From Tychonema litorale BBK16 (GTDB taxonomy: Bacteria; Cyanobacteriota; Cyanobacteriia; Cyanobacteriales; Microcoleaceae), in contig NZ_JAKJHX010000014.1 in assembly GCF_021648855.1 (NCBI RefSeq), forward strand, positions 1 through 24,074: DNA of 24,074 nucleotides. The letters run 5' to 3'. A program made the translations under genes and the position numbers. Of the stretch, positions 6,773-14,728 are shown piece after piece; the first letter of the stretch is position 1, and every line of letters starts with the position of its first letter. Below the pieces are notes generated by a model. It searched no databases and was not told where the DNA came from. It saw nothing but the letters and a program-made list of their open reading frames with translations.

Positions 6773-9583
6773 TCAAACCACCTCAGTCGAAACCATTGCC
6801 GGCTGTGGCTGGAATTGGAACAGTGAATAAACTACATTCCGGCGAATATCCGTCATCATGTCCAAAAACAGCTCATAACCCTCAGTTTTGTACTCGATTA
6901 ACGGATCTTTTTGTCCGTAACCGCGCAGCCCGACAGACTCACGCAAAGCATCCATTTGTTGCAAATGTTCCCGCCACAAAGTATCAATTTGTTGCAAAAT
7001 AAAGAACCGCTCAGCATCCCGCATCAATTCAGCTCTGGTAGCATTGACTTGAGCCTCCTTCATGTCGTAAGCATTGCGAACTTGTTCGTGTAGGAAAGTT
7101 TTAATTTCCTCAACTGACAAATCTTCTAGTTGATCCGGTATCATGTCCTCCAGCAAATAAACGAATTGCTTCACCTTACTGACAAGTTTTTCGAGTTCCC
7201 ATTCTTCCGAAGGTAAATCGGGATTGATGTATGCTCCCACGATGTCGTCCATTGTCTGTTCAGCATACTTAATCACCTGTTCCTTTGAGTCCAAACCTTC
7301 CAAGACGCGGCGACGTTCTGCATAGATGGCTCGACGTTGATTGTTCATCACTTCGTCGTATTCAAATACCTGTTTGCGGATGTCATAATAGTAGGTTTCA
7401 ACTTTTTTCTGAGCGCCTTCGAGGGAACGAGTTAGCATTCCAGATTCGATCGGCATATCTTCCTCAACACCGAAAGCCTTCATCAAACCGGCCACCCGTT
7501 CGCCACCAAAAATCCTGAGCAAATTATCTTCCAAACTCAAGAAAAACCGAGTAGAACCAGGGTCGCCTTGCCGTCCAGCACGGCCTCGCAACTGATTGTC
7601 AATCCGGCGCGATTCGTGGCGTTCTGTACCGATTACGTGCAGCCCTCCGAACTGGACAACTTCATCATGTTCAGTAATCGTAAAAGCGTCATATTCACTG
7701 CGAATTAATTTGTAAACTTCCCGCAGTTTTTGAATTACTGGGTCATTTGTTGGTGCCTTTTCTGACGCCACAGCAATTTTATCATCGGCTTCCAATTCCG
7801 AGAGCGATCGCTCCCCGTATTCTTTGACAGCCAAATCCACCGCCGCTTTCAACATTTGCTCAGCTTCCTTTGATATCAGCGTCGGAAAAATCTGGGGCGA
7901 AGCCTTCCAAGACTTCACCTTTTTCGTACTCTGACCAAAACCTTGAGCAGCGGGGCGGCCACCAATACCAGGGACTTGGGCCACGTTAAACCCTTCCTCA
8001 TCGTCGGGGCGGACAATCCGTGGCATGAAATACTCGCGCAATTTCAGGCGGCCCATGTACTCAGAATTCCCACCCAGAATGATATCAGTACCGCGACCTG
8101 CCATGTTAGTTGCGATCGTCACAGCACCTTTGCGTCCAGCTTGAGCAATAATTTCCGACTCTCGTTCGACATTTTCGGGTTTAGCATTCAGCAAGTTGTG
8201 AGGAATCTGGAGTTCCCTCAGTAACCGCGACAGCAATTCCGACTTTTCGATACTCGTAGTCCCCACCAGCACCGGGCGGCCTTGGCTGTGCATTTCAGCG
8301 CATTCTTGGGCGATCGCATTCCACTTACCATTCTCCGCCTTATAAACCATATCCGACAAGTCTTGACGGCTAGGAATCCGGTTAGTCGGAATCAGTGTAA
8401 CTTCCAGATTATAAATCTTGCCAAACTCCGCCTCTTCCGTCTTCGCAGTCCCAGTCATCCCCGACAGCTTCGGATAAAGCAAAAAGAAATTCTGATAAGT
8501 AATAGTCGCCAGAGTCTGAGTTTCCGGCTGAATTTCCGCCCGTTCCTTAGCCTCAATCGCCTGGTGCAAACCGTCACTCCAGCGTCTTCCTGGCATCACC
8601 CGCCCGGTAAACTCGTCAACAATCACCACTTCATTCTCACGGACGATGTAGTTGACATCCTTGATAAACAATTCCTTGGCTTTAATCGCATTAAAAATGT
8701 AGTGTGCCCAAGGATCTGCCGGATCGTACAAATCCGTGACTCCCAGCAAATTCTCAGCTTCGCCGAATCCTTCATCGGTCAATAGCACATTCCGAGCTTT
8801 TTCGTCAACTTCATAATGCTCTTCATTTTCCTTTCTCAGGGAAGCGGCGACTTGAGAAGCGCGGATGTACTTCTCGCTGGGGTTTTCGACTTGGCCGGAA
8901 ATAATCAGAGGTGTCCGGGCTTCATCGATGAGCACCGAGTCAACTTCATCAATCACGCAGAAATTGAAAGGGCGCTGTACCACATCTTCCATGATGGTAG
9001 CCATGTTGTCGCGCAAATAGTCGAAGCCGACTTCGCTGTTTGTGGCGTAGGTGATGTCGCAGTTATAATTTCTCTTTCGTTCCACCTGATCCATGCCTTG
9101 CTGAATCAGTCCCACAGTCAATCCCAGGAAGCGGTGGACTTGGCCCATCCATTCGGCATCCCGTCTGGCGAGATAGTCGTTGACGGTGATGATATGCACG
9201 CCTTTGCCATTGAGGGCGTTGAGATAGGCCGGTAGTGTGGCTACAAGAGTTTTGCCTTCACCGGTTTTCATTTCGGCGATTTGGCCTTTGTGGAGGATGA
9301 TGGCGCCGAGGAGTTGGACATCAAAGTGGCGCATTCCTAGGACTCTCTGTCCTGCTTCCCGCACGACTGCAAAGGCTTCTGGGAGAATTTCGTCTAGGAG
9401 TTCTTTCTCGTCGTTGAGAGATTTAGCTTTTGCCAAACGTTCTTTAAACTCAGCAGTTTTGCCTCGGAGGGCATCGTCTGAGAGGGCGTGAATTTCTTCT
9501 TCTAAGATTGCGATATCAGCTACCCAAGGCTGAAATTTCCTAAGCTTACGTGCATTGGGGTCGCCGAGTAGATTTTTAAACAT
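6773..9583 (-). CDS. secA: preprotein translocase ATPase SecA
   Basis: A full-length 936-aa SecA, the ATPase that drives unfolded preproteins through SecYEG in the plasma or thylakoid membrane. Visible are the Walker A region MKTGEGKT (105-112), DEVD (212-215) followed by [13 protein letters not shown], the second helicase lobe with [15 protein letters not shown], the [30 protein letters not shown] motif region (described by position only: roughly 650-685), and a helical scaffold domain towards the C-terminus. The bacterial C-terminal zinc-binding tail is absent; the protein ends [13 protein letters not shown], as is usual in cyanobacteria. The ATG is not preceded by a clear Shine-Dalgarno sequence. 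Confidence 0.98.
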   Translation of the reverse strand: MFKNLLGDPNARKLRKFQPWVADIAILEEEIHALSDDALRGKTAEFKERLAKAKSLNDEKELLDEILPEAFAVVREAGQRVLGMRHFDVQLLGAIILHKGQIAEMKTGEGKTLVATLPAYLNALNGKGVHIITVNDYLARRDAEWMGQVHRFLGLTVGLIQQGMDQVERKRNYNCDITYATNSEVGFDYLRDNMATIMEDVVQRPFNFCVIDEVDSVLIDEARTPLIISGQVENPSEKYIRASQVAASLRKENEEHYEVDEKARNVLLTDEGFGEAENLLGVTDLYDPADPWAHYIFNAIKAKELFIKDVNYIVRENEVVIVDEFTGRVMPGRRWSDGLHQAIEAKERAEIQPETQTLATITYQNFFLLYPKLSGMTGTAKTEEAEFGKIYNLEVTLIPTNRIPSRQDLSDMVYKAENGKWNAIAQECAEMHSQGRPVLVGTTSIEKSELLSRLLRELQIPHNLLNAKPENVERESEIIAQAGRKGAVTIATNMAGRGTDIILGGNSEYMGRLKLREYFMPRIVRPDDEEGFNVAQVPGIGGRPAAQGFGQSTKKVKSWKASPQIFPTLISKEAEQMLKAAVDLAVKEYGERSLSELEADDKIAVASEKAPTNDPVIQKLREVYKLIRSEYDAFTITEHDEVVQFGGLHVIGTERHESRRIDNQLRGRAGRQGDPGSTRFFLSLEDNLLRIFGGERVAGLMKAFGVEEDMPIESGMLTRSLEGAQKKVETYYYDIRKQVFEYDEVMNNQRRAIYAERRRVLEGLDSKEQVIKYAEQTMDDIVGAYINPDLPSEEWELEKLVSKVKQFVYLLEDMIPDQLEDLSVEEIKTFLHEQVRNAYDMKEAQVNATRAELMRDAERFFILQQIDTLWREHLQQMDALRESVGLRGYGQKDPLIEYKTEGYELFLDMMTDIRRNVVYSLFQFQPQPAMVSTEVV

Positions 9584-9992
9584 GGCAGGAGAGGCAGATT
9601 TTTAATAATTTAGCTAGTAGCTTCCAGAATTAGGGGCTGTGGTGTTTGCCACAGTGTTCACCTTCCCCGATTGTAGCAATCATTGGTTCTGCTCAGGAGT
9701 CGAAGGAGTCGTTGGGGGCGATCGACCGATTTTGGATTTGCCGCTGGTGAGGAAAGTGCTGCACTCCTGGCTTCGACTTCAGGTGGCAAAACTATATGGC
9801 ATGGCGTTTGAGAATATGAGTGTTGATTCTATTGTAGGCGATCGGCTAAAATCATCAATAACAGGACTTATGGACTCCGACAAAGAAACCGGGTTTTTTA
9901 CCTTATTTGTGGGTAACAACGAAGTATCTCGGAAAAAACCCGGTTTCTGCCCCCCACCGAAGTCTTATTATGCCGATCGCACTTTAGTGAGA
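9584..9992. other. 409-bp gap between secA and HTH gene
   Basis: I see no convincing gene. The right part holds a strong inverted repeat at 9884-9899 and 9933-9948 (AGAAACCGGGTTTTTT and its exact complement, 33-nt loop). It could end transcription of the HTH gene or be another intergenic repeat. The promoter of secA should be in the left part, but no clear hexamers were picked out. A + strand reading frame across this gap runs into the HTH gene and looks spurious. Confidence 0.6.
9884..9948. repeat. 16-bp-stem inverted repeat, possible terminator
   Basis: Perfect 16-bp arms (AGAAACCGGGTTTTTT) around a 33-nt loop, lying 45 bp past the stop codon of the HTH gene. The arms are not followed by a clean T run in either direction, so a simple intrinsic terminator is not certain. 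Confidence 0.55.
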
Positions 9993-10514
9993 TTAGTTAG
10001 TATAGGGGCGATCTTTTCCATCCATGTCTTCTGTCATTGTTGCCTCTGAAAGCGAAGGTAATGTTAGTTGGAGGTGAATGTCAATTGTTATTGAATGACT
10101 TTGATTGTTCAAACTTATATTAACTATATTTACTAACGGAATTTGGGGTGAATAATTGCTTGAGTGAGATTTAACAGAGGGCGTAGTTTTATATCCAGCT
10201 TCCTCTAGGGAGTTGTGAATATTTCTCCAGTTGCTTACCTTTTCGTTAGGTACATCTGTAATTTTTTTAAAGTATTGATATAAAGTTTTAGATACATAAA
10301 CCTCAACACCTTTACGACTTTGATGGAGTTGGCTAGCTATTTCCGCAGGACTGTGGCCGCAGAGCAAACCTCGGAGAAACAACTTTTCCCTTTCTGTAAG
10401 TCCCTTTCTGGCACGGGGAGATACTTGCCATTTGGCTTCTGCCATAGCTTTGTAGAGCCTTTCCAAGTCCCAGTTATTCGCAGCTTCAGCAAACATCTCG
10501 TCGCTGGATGTCAT
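9993..10514 (-). CDS. HTH-domain protein, putative regulator
   Basis: A 173-aa protein with a predicted winged/LuxR-like helix-turn-helix block at about 38-86: LTEREKLFLRGLLCGHSPAE, then IASQLHQSRKGVEVYVSKTL and YQYFKKI. This block resembles the N-terminal domain that precedes NACHT or NB-ARC modules in many cyanobacterial proteins, but here it stands without an ATPase. The C-terminal 60 residues (VNIVNISLNNQ...) are unassigned. The gene is divergent from the ubiquitin-like operon, with 459 bp between their starts, so it may regulate that operon; that is inference from position only. Confidence 0.7.
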   Translation of the reverse strand: MTSSDEMFAEAANNWDLERLYKAMAEAKWQVSPRARKGLTEREKLFLRGLLCGHSPAEIASQLHQSRKGVEVYVSKTLYQYFKKITDVPNEKVSNWRNIHNSLEEAGYKTTPSVKSHSSNYSPQIPLVNIVNISLNNQSHSITIDIHLQLTLPSLSEATMTEDMDGKDRPYTN

Positions 10515-10973
10515 CGCAGTATGTCTCGCTTAGTTGATAGCTAAAGCCTAACTAAAGTTATAGCTTTGGCTAGTTGTTATCTGAGTACACTTAGTTTATC
10601 ATTTCAGGAACGGATGTGGCGATCGGTCTGCTCTAAACAAATAGCGGTGTTTGTCAAGAGCTTAGGGTGCAGATACAGCAGCAGTTAATGGGCTAGCGTA
10701 AAGATTTGTAACAATACGCCAGATTTTGCATAAAATTCGGGATTCAAACCGAATACATATATAGGAGCAAGATGTTGTGCGGGGCCGAGTTGGTACTGGA
10801 TGCTTAGGCGTTGCGGTATTTGTTTGGGGTGCGTGCGATCGGGCAACACTGCTTCCTGTGGCTGTGTATTGGTTGGAATATTGTTATCACAAAAATCAAC
10901 CTTCAGATTTTCTTCTAAGTTAGAAGTTAACACTAAGGCTGCAATGGGAACCAAGTAATTTCGGAGTCAACGA
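10515..10973. other. divergent intergenic region before the UBL operon
   Basis: This 459-bp region separates the HTH gene from the conjugation operon and should carry promoters for both. The only reading frame of note (10685-10954, - strand, 89 codons, TTG start) has no ribosome binding site, no recognised domain and covers the expected operon promoter, so I do not call it. A GGAG sequence at 10963-10966 serves the first operon gene. No clear promoter hexamers were identified. Confidence 0.5.
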
Positions 10974-11270
10974 ATGCTGAGGAAATTTCAGATTTTATAC
11001 GAATGGACGCGGCGATTTATAGTAACTAGGTTTTCTCAAGAATCACCTCAGCGATCGCCAAAGAAGAAATTTGAAATACTCGGTTCAACACAGCAAGCAC
11101 CTGTTGTGCGACCAGGGGAAACTGGTAGAACTGGCAAGTTTGGCAACATAACTCAAACCAGACCGAGAAAATGCCCTTATTGTCTCACCAGTGAAGATTC
11201 CAGACCAGGAAATATCACTAGGCTAGATAATGGATCGTGGAATTGCAAAACCTGTAACCATATATGGTGA
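10974..11270 (+). CDS. small zinc-ribbon protein, first gene of UBL operon
   Basis: A 98-aa protein with a basic N-terminal half (several Arg/Lys, residues 1-35) and a C-terminal zinc ribbon: CPYC at 67-70 and CKTC at 91-94, ending NHIW. GGAG lies 7 nt before the ATG. The stop codon is only 9 bp from the E1 gene start, and the GGTGA at the stop doubles as its best ribosome binding sequence, implying translational coupling. I do not recognise a named family. Possible roles are an adaptor, substrate or target-recognition factor of the conjugation system, all inference. Confidence 0.8.
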   Translation: MLRKFQILYEWTRRFIVTRFSQESPQRSPKKKFEILGSTQQAPVVRPGETGRTGKFGNITQTRPRKCPYCLTSEDSRPGNITRLDNGSWNCKTCNHIW

Positions 11271-11279
11271 ATATAGATT

Positions 11280-12521
11280 ATGAACAAAAAATTTTCGATT
11301 AATCAACTTACTGATATTGAAGAGAATCCTTTTGATCGGCAAGAACGAATTGCTGGATGGGATCAACAAAAACTTAAAGATGCTCATGTTTTTGTTGTTG
11401 GAGCCGGAGCAATCGGTAACGAAACACTGAAAAACCTGGCTCTTTTAGGGGTTGGCAATATTTATATTGCTGATTTTGACACGATATCTACCTCGAATTT
11501 GAGCAGGACTGTATTGTTTCGCAAAGGAGATAAAGGGAAGCTGAAAGCAGAAGTTGCTGCGCTGCGAACTAAGGAACTTGCCTTGGAAGAAGATGCAAGC
11601 ATTCACTATTTTCATGGAGATGTTGTCTGGGAATTGGGAACAGGGATATTTCGCTCCATGAATCTGGTGCTGGGCTGCTTAGATAATGTAGAGACACGAT
11701 TTGCCGTTAATAAACGTTGTTGGCTGGCTAATACACCGTGGATCGATGCGGGTATCTACGAACTGGGTGGTCATGTGACAGTTTTCGTTCCTCCAGAAGC
11801 ACCTTGTTACCAATGCGGAGCGACAAAGCAGCAGCTAGCAGCAGCACGAATGCGATACTCTTGTGACGATTTCAAACGCACTCGGCTTGAAGAAGGAAAA
11901 ATGCCGACTGTACAAGTAACATCATCTATTATCTCTGCTATTCAAGTGCAGGAGGCTGTAAAGTTTCTGTGCGGCCAAAGAGTTGAAAGCGGCAGAAAAA
12001 TCTATTTTCAAGGGAGGGTAAATGATTTTGACATCTTGACTTTGAATAAAAATGATAATTGCTACGGACACGCTACTTATCCAGAAATTATCTCACTCCC
12101 ATTGACCAATTCCATGTCATTACGAGAGTTTCTGGAATTCGTATCCAAAGACGACTTATCAGGTGCGGGAGCCACTCTCGATTTTCGTTCCGATCGCACG
12201 TTTGTTCAGTCTGTATCGTGTAAATCATGCGGTGCAAACATTGAATTGAACAAGCCAAGCTTTCGGATTTTTGATACAGAGACTATCTGCAAGAACTGCA
12301 CAAGTAAAGGAGGTGATGTAAGTGAGGCTAGTCGCAGCGAGCAGGTATCCGCCAAACGGACTATATCTGAGTTCAACCTAACTCAGACAGCCGAAGATTT
12401 GTTAAATATGAGCCTTTGGCAGCTAGGTGTACCACACCGCCATGTTGTTGCGGTATACGATTCAGAGCGCAGGTACAAATACTACGAACTATCTCTGGAC
12501 AATCCATTCACTCAAGTTTGA
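11280..12521 (+). CDS. E1-like (ThiF/MoeB/UBA) adenylyltransferase
   Basis: A 413-aa E1-like enzyme expected to adenylate the C-terminus of a ubiquitin-like protein and take it as a thioester. The Rossmann ATP loop is VVGAGAIGNETL (39-50); ADFDTISTSNLSRTVLF (64-80) matches the D-x-D...NLNR block with Arg76; K87-x-K89 and LDNVETR (134-140) follow. CYQC (176-179) provides half a zinc site, Cys195 (RYSCDD) is the candidate catalytic cysteine, and PTVQVTSSIISAIQVQEAVK (209-228) is the family helix. Unlike MoeB/ThiF, it continues with a second zinc ribbon (CKSC 314-317, CKNC 337-340) and a C-terminal unit of about 50 residues. The modifier gene starts 19 bp later. Confidence 0.9.
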   Translation: MNKKFSINQLTDIEENPFDRQERIAGWDQQKLKDAHVFVVGAGAIGNETLKNLALLGVGNIYIADFDTISTSNLSRTVLFRKGDKGKLKAEVAALRTKELALEEDASIHYFHGDVVWELGTGIFRSMNLVLGCLDNVETRFAVNKRCWLANTPWIDAGIYELGGHVTVFVPPEAPCYQCGATKQQLAAARMRYSCDDFKRTRLEEGKMPTVQVTSSIISAIQVQEAVKFLCGQRVESGRKIYFQGRVNDFDILTLNKNDNCYGHATYPEIISLPLTNSMSLREFLEFVSKDDLSGAGATLDFRSDRTFVQSVSCKSCGANIELNKPSFRIFDTETICKNCTSKGGDVSEASRSEQVSAKRTISEFNLTQTAEDLLNMSLWQLGVPHRHVVAVYDSERRYKYYELSLDNPFTQV

Positions 12522-12540
12522 TTTATACAGGAAAGTAAAA

Positions 12541-12801
12541 ATGGCAGACGTTAACGTTAATTTCATTCATCCTACAGATGGCAGAACAATGACCGTAAAT
12601 CTAGATGACAGTATTACTGCACAAGAAGCAGTTGCGGAACTGATCACGGCTAGTTTTATAACTCCAGACCGTCAAGGCTATAAATTGGCAATTAAAGGCG
12701 GCAACGAGCTCGAACCTGGTCAAACTTTCCGTAATGCTGGCGTTCAAGAATCAGAGAAAAATACTATCCGTGTTATCCCTGCTACCGATGCGGGAATTTA
12801 A
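12541..12801 (+). CDS. ubiquitin-like beta-grasp modifier
   Basis: An 86-aa protein whose size and strand pattern fit a single ubiquitin-like domain: an N-terminal beta hairpin (VNVNFIHPTDGRTMTVNLDD, 4-23), a helix (TAQEAVAELITASFI, 26-40), then YKLAIKGGNELEPG and TFRNAGVQESEKNTIRVIP. The latter region parallels the ubiquitin/YukD segment before the C-terminal strand. The start is the ATG with AGGAAAG about 7 nt upstream; a longer upstream frame only overlaps the E1 gene. The tail is ATDAGI, a single Gly followed by Ile, not a bare GG, so trimming of the last residue by the JAMM protease downstream is plausible. It lies between E1 and E2 genes. Confidence 0.85.
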   Translation: MADVNVNFIHPTDGRTMTVNLDDSITAQEAVAELITASFITPDRQGYKLAIKGGNELEPGQTFRNAGVQESEKNTIRVIPATDAGI

Positions 12802-12815
12802 TAGAGGACAGAAAC

Positions 12816-13352
12816 ATGGTTACACCTCAAGAACAGCGCTTAATTCGTTTGAAGAACGACCACAGCGAAATGGTTAATATTAGGGGCGAGTTGATCCAGT
12901 GGAAGGCTGTTAAGGGGGATGCCCCTTATGTTGAAGCCTACGAACTGATTGTGAAAGTTCGGACAATTATTAGCTCAATACCGAGCTATCGCAATGAACA
13001 CATCCTTTCCCTAGAACTATCAGAGGATTACCCGATTAGTCCTCCATTAATCAATATGCGAACCAGCCCACCACCTTACCATCCAAACTGGTATAGAAAT
13101 GGAAACTGGTGCTCTGGAAAATGGAATATTTCTGAAGGTTTGGGACATCATGTGATTCGCATGATCCAAACTTTGCAGTTCGACCGAGATATCACAAACC
13201 CTGATAGTCCTGCAAATCTTGATGCGAAAGACTGGCTTTTGAGTAAGAATACAAGCGATTTGTTTCCCTGCGATCGCACTAATCTTCCCGATCCAACCAA
13301 GTCAAAATTCACAATTCAGCCTGAGATAAAGAAAAAGTTTCAGGTTCAATAG
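12816..13352 (+). CDS. E2-like ubiquitin-conjugating enzyme
   Basis: A 178-aa E2/UBC-fold protein. The core reads like a eukaryotic E2: YPISPPLINM (72-81, compare YPxxPPxV), then YHPNWYRNGNWCSGKW (88-103) with HPN at 89-91 and the catalytic cysteine Cys99 exactly ten residues after the His. NPDSPANLDAKDWL (128-141) matches the PNPDDPxNxEA region before the last E2 helices. It should accept the modifier from E1 as a thioester and pass it to targets. GAGGA lies 7-8 nt before the ATG. The tail beyond 145 (SDLFPCDRTN...) is unassigned. Assignment rests on motif order and spacing, which are striking. Confidence 0.9.
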   Translation: MVTPQEQRLIRLKNDHSEMVNIRGELIQWKAVKGDAPYVEAYELIVKVRTIISSIPSYRNEHILSLELSEDYPISPPLINMRTSPPPYHPNWYRNGNWCSGKWNISEGLGHHVIRMIQTLQFDRDITNPDSPANLDAKDWLLSKNTSDLFPCDRTNLPDPTKSKFTIQPEIKKKFQVQ

Positions 13353-13364
13353 CAACTTCAAATT

Positions 13365-13395
13365 ACCCCTCTCTAAAATTATGGCAGAGAGGGGT
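13365..13395. promoter_or_regulatory. intercistronic hairpin between E2 and JAMM genes
   Basis: ACCCCTCTCT (13365-13374) and its complement AGAGAGGGGT (13386-13395) form a 10-bp stem with an 11-nt loop in the only wide gap (77 bp) of the operon. No T run follows, so it looks more like an attenuator, processing or mRNA-stability element than a strong terminator. Confidence 0.5.
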
Positions 13396-13429
13396 GAATC
13401 AATAAAGTGATAGTCCTTTGGAGAGTTAT

Positions 13430-14713
13430 ATGGAAAGGAATCCAGAAAAAGAGGATACAATACAGCGCTCTATGCCTAATGTTGAAGTCCCTGCGATCAG
13501 GTTTATTTTTTATGATGATAAAGTTTTGTATGTTCAAATGAATATCAAGAGTTGGGTAAGGAGGCCTACAAAATTCCTGCGTCTTGATTCGAGACCATTG
13601 ATGCGTTATCAAGGATTTTTATTTGAAGTTAAGCCAAGAGGCAGTTTTTGGCAAATTTTTCAAGAAGGAGGAGGAAATGAGATATCTGTCGATATTCTTT
13701 TTGAACATGAAATGACAGCAAATTCCCTACCTCAAATTCACTTGGTAGGTGACTTCCCCATGATTTTTCACCCTCATTTCACCCAGGGGGGAATATTCAG
13801 CAGAGGCATAGAGTGGGTTGATTATATTGATGGAGAACCGGAAGAAAAAGATATTGGTAGCTATCTTTTGCGGGTAGCTCGCTCCCTTAAATATGAAGAA
13901 GGCTATGTAAAGCCAGATGCTAAGCAAATCGCCAACAAAGAAGCAGCAAAATGGTACAAAAATAACCGTAATAATGGACAACTTTTTCCTGGTGACAATG
14001 TTCAATTGCCTAGTGGAAAGACATTTCAGGTGGTATCGAACAGGGATGTTCAGAGTCAAAACAGCCCTAGATTTCAACTAATGCCAAGCAACGAGTCCGC
14101 AAACAGGGTTAAGTTTGAGATCAAGGAGTCTAAACCTCCCTACTCTCCTGCTGAAAGAAAAAAACCTGATTTGCCACCAGTCTACCATTTTAACTCAAAC
14201 TTCAGAAGCGAGCAAGGTTCTTCTCTGGGTTATGAGTTTTACTTAAAAATGAATGCTTTTAATACAATTCAACATCATATTGCTTGGGGATCTAGAACAC
14301 ATGAAAATGTTGTCGAGCAAGGTGGCATTCTTTTGGGTCATGCTTTTCGCAATCCAGATTCAGGTGTTGTCTATGCAATTGCCGAACAAGCAATTCCAGG
14401 AAGACTAGCCAGAGGCAGCGCTGGTTATCTGGCAGTTACTCACGAGACATGGAAAGAAATGCTTGATTATGTGGATCGGCTTGGTACACAGCTACAGGTG
14501 ATTGGTTGGTATCACACCCATCCAAATAATTTAGATGTTTTCATGTCAGGCACCGATCGCACAACGCAGGAGCGTCTATTTGGAAATGATTGGCAGTTTG
14601 CGATCGTATTGAACCCGCACAAGCAGATATGGCGTGCATTCTATGGCGCGGACTCCCGTGAGTGCAGAGGCTATGTGCTGGCGAGTAATGCACTGTCCCC
14701 TGCTTCAAATTAA
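13430..14713 (+). CDS. JAMM/MPN peptidase with N-terminal inactive E2-like domain
   Basis: A 427-aa protein from the ATG at 13430 (GGAG 7 nt upstream), preferred over a TTG four codons earlier. The C-terminal part is a JAMM metalloprotease: Glu296 (VEQGGILLG), then YHTHPNNLDVFMSGTD with His362, His364, Ser373 and Asp376, a complete HxH-x7-Sx2D zinc site. Such enzymes process or remove ubiquitin-like modifiers. The N-terminal about 180 residues look like an E2 without its cysteine: FHPHFTQGGIFSRG aligns with the HPN...Cys block of the E2 gene, with Ser124 at the cysteine position, and IANKEAAKWY matches the E2 helix after the NP-x-x-PAN turn. This UEV-like reading is inference from motifs. Residues 180-250 are a linker. 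Confidence 0.88.
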   Translation: MERNPEKEDTIQRSMPNVEVPAIRFIFYDDKVLYVQMNIKSWVRRPTKFLRLDSRPLMRYQGFLFEVKPRGSFWQIFQEGGGNEISVDILFEHEMTANSLPQIHLVGDFPMIFHPHFTQGGIFSRGIEWVDYIDGEPEEKDIGSYLLRVARSLKYEEGYVKPDAKQIANKEAAKWYKNNRNNGQLFPGDNVQLPSGKTFQVVSNRDVQSQNSPRFQLMPSNESANRVKFEIKESKPPYSPAERKKPDLPPVYHFNSNFRSEQGSSLGYEFYLKMNAFNTIQHHIAWGSRTHENVVEQGGILLGHAFRNPDSGVVYAIAEQAIPGRLARGSAGYLAVTHETWKEMLDYVDRLGTQLQVIGWYHTHPNNLDVFMSGTDRTTQERLFGNDWQFAIVLNPHKQIWRAFYGADSRECRGYVLASNALSPASN

Positions 14714-14728
14714 TAATAAGTTTGAATT

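Noticed and set aside
8282..9235. Long + strand frames opposite secA
   Set aside because: They are antisense to the highly conserved secA sequence and encode no recognisable protein.
9639..10049. 136-codon + strand reading frame between secA and the HTH gene
   Set aside because: It crosses the 16-bp-stem inverted repeat, overlaps the 3' end of the HTH gene and has no recognisable domain or ribosome binding site.
10685..10954. 89-codon - strand frame in the divergent region before the UBL operon
   Set aside because: TTG start without a ribosome binding site, no recognised family, and it covers the place where the operon promoter should be. A decayed gene remains possible.
12427..12540. Upstream extension of the ubiquitin-like gene
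   Set aside because: This part overlaps the E1 coding sequence; the ATG at 12541 has a good ribosome binding site and starts the beta-grasp domain cleanly.
13418..13429. TTG start for the JAMM gene
   Set aside because: The ATG at 13430 has GGAG at a better distance, and the four extra codons would overlap that site.
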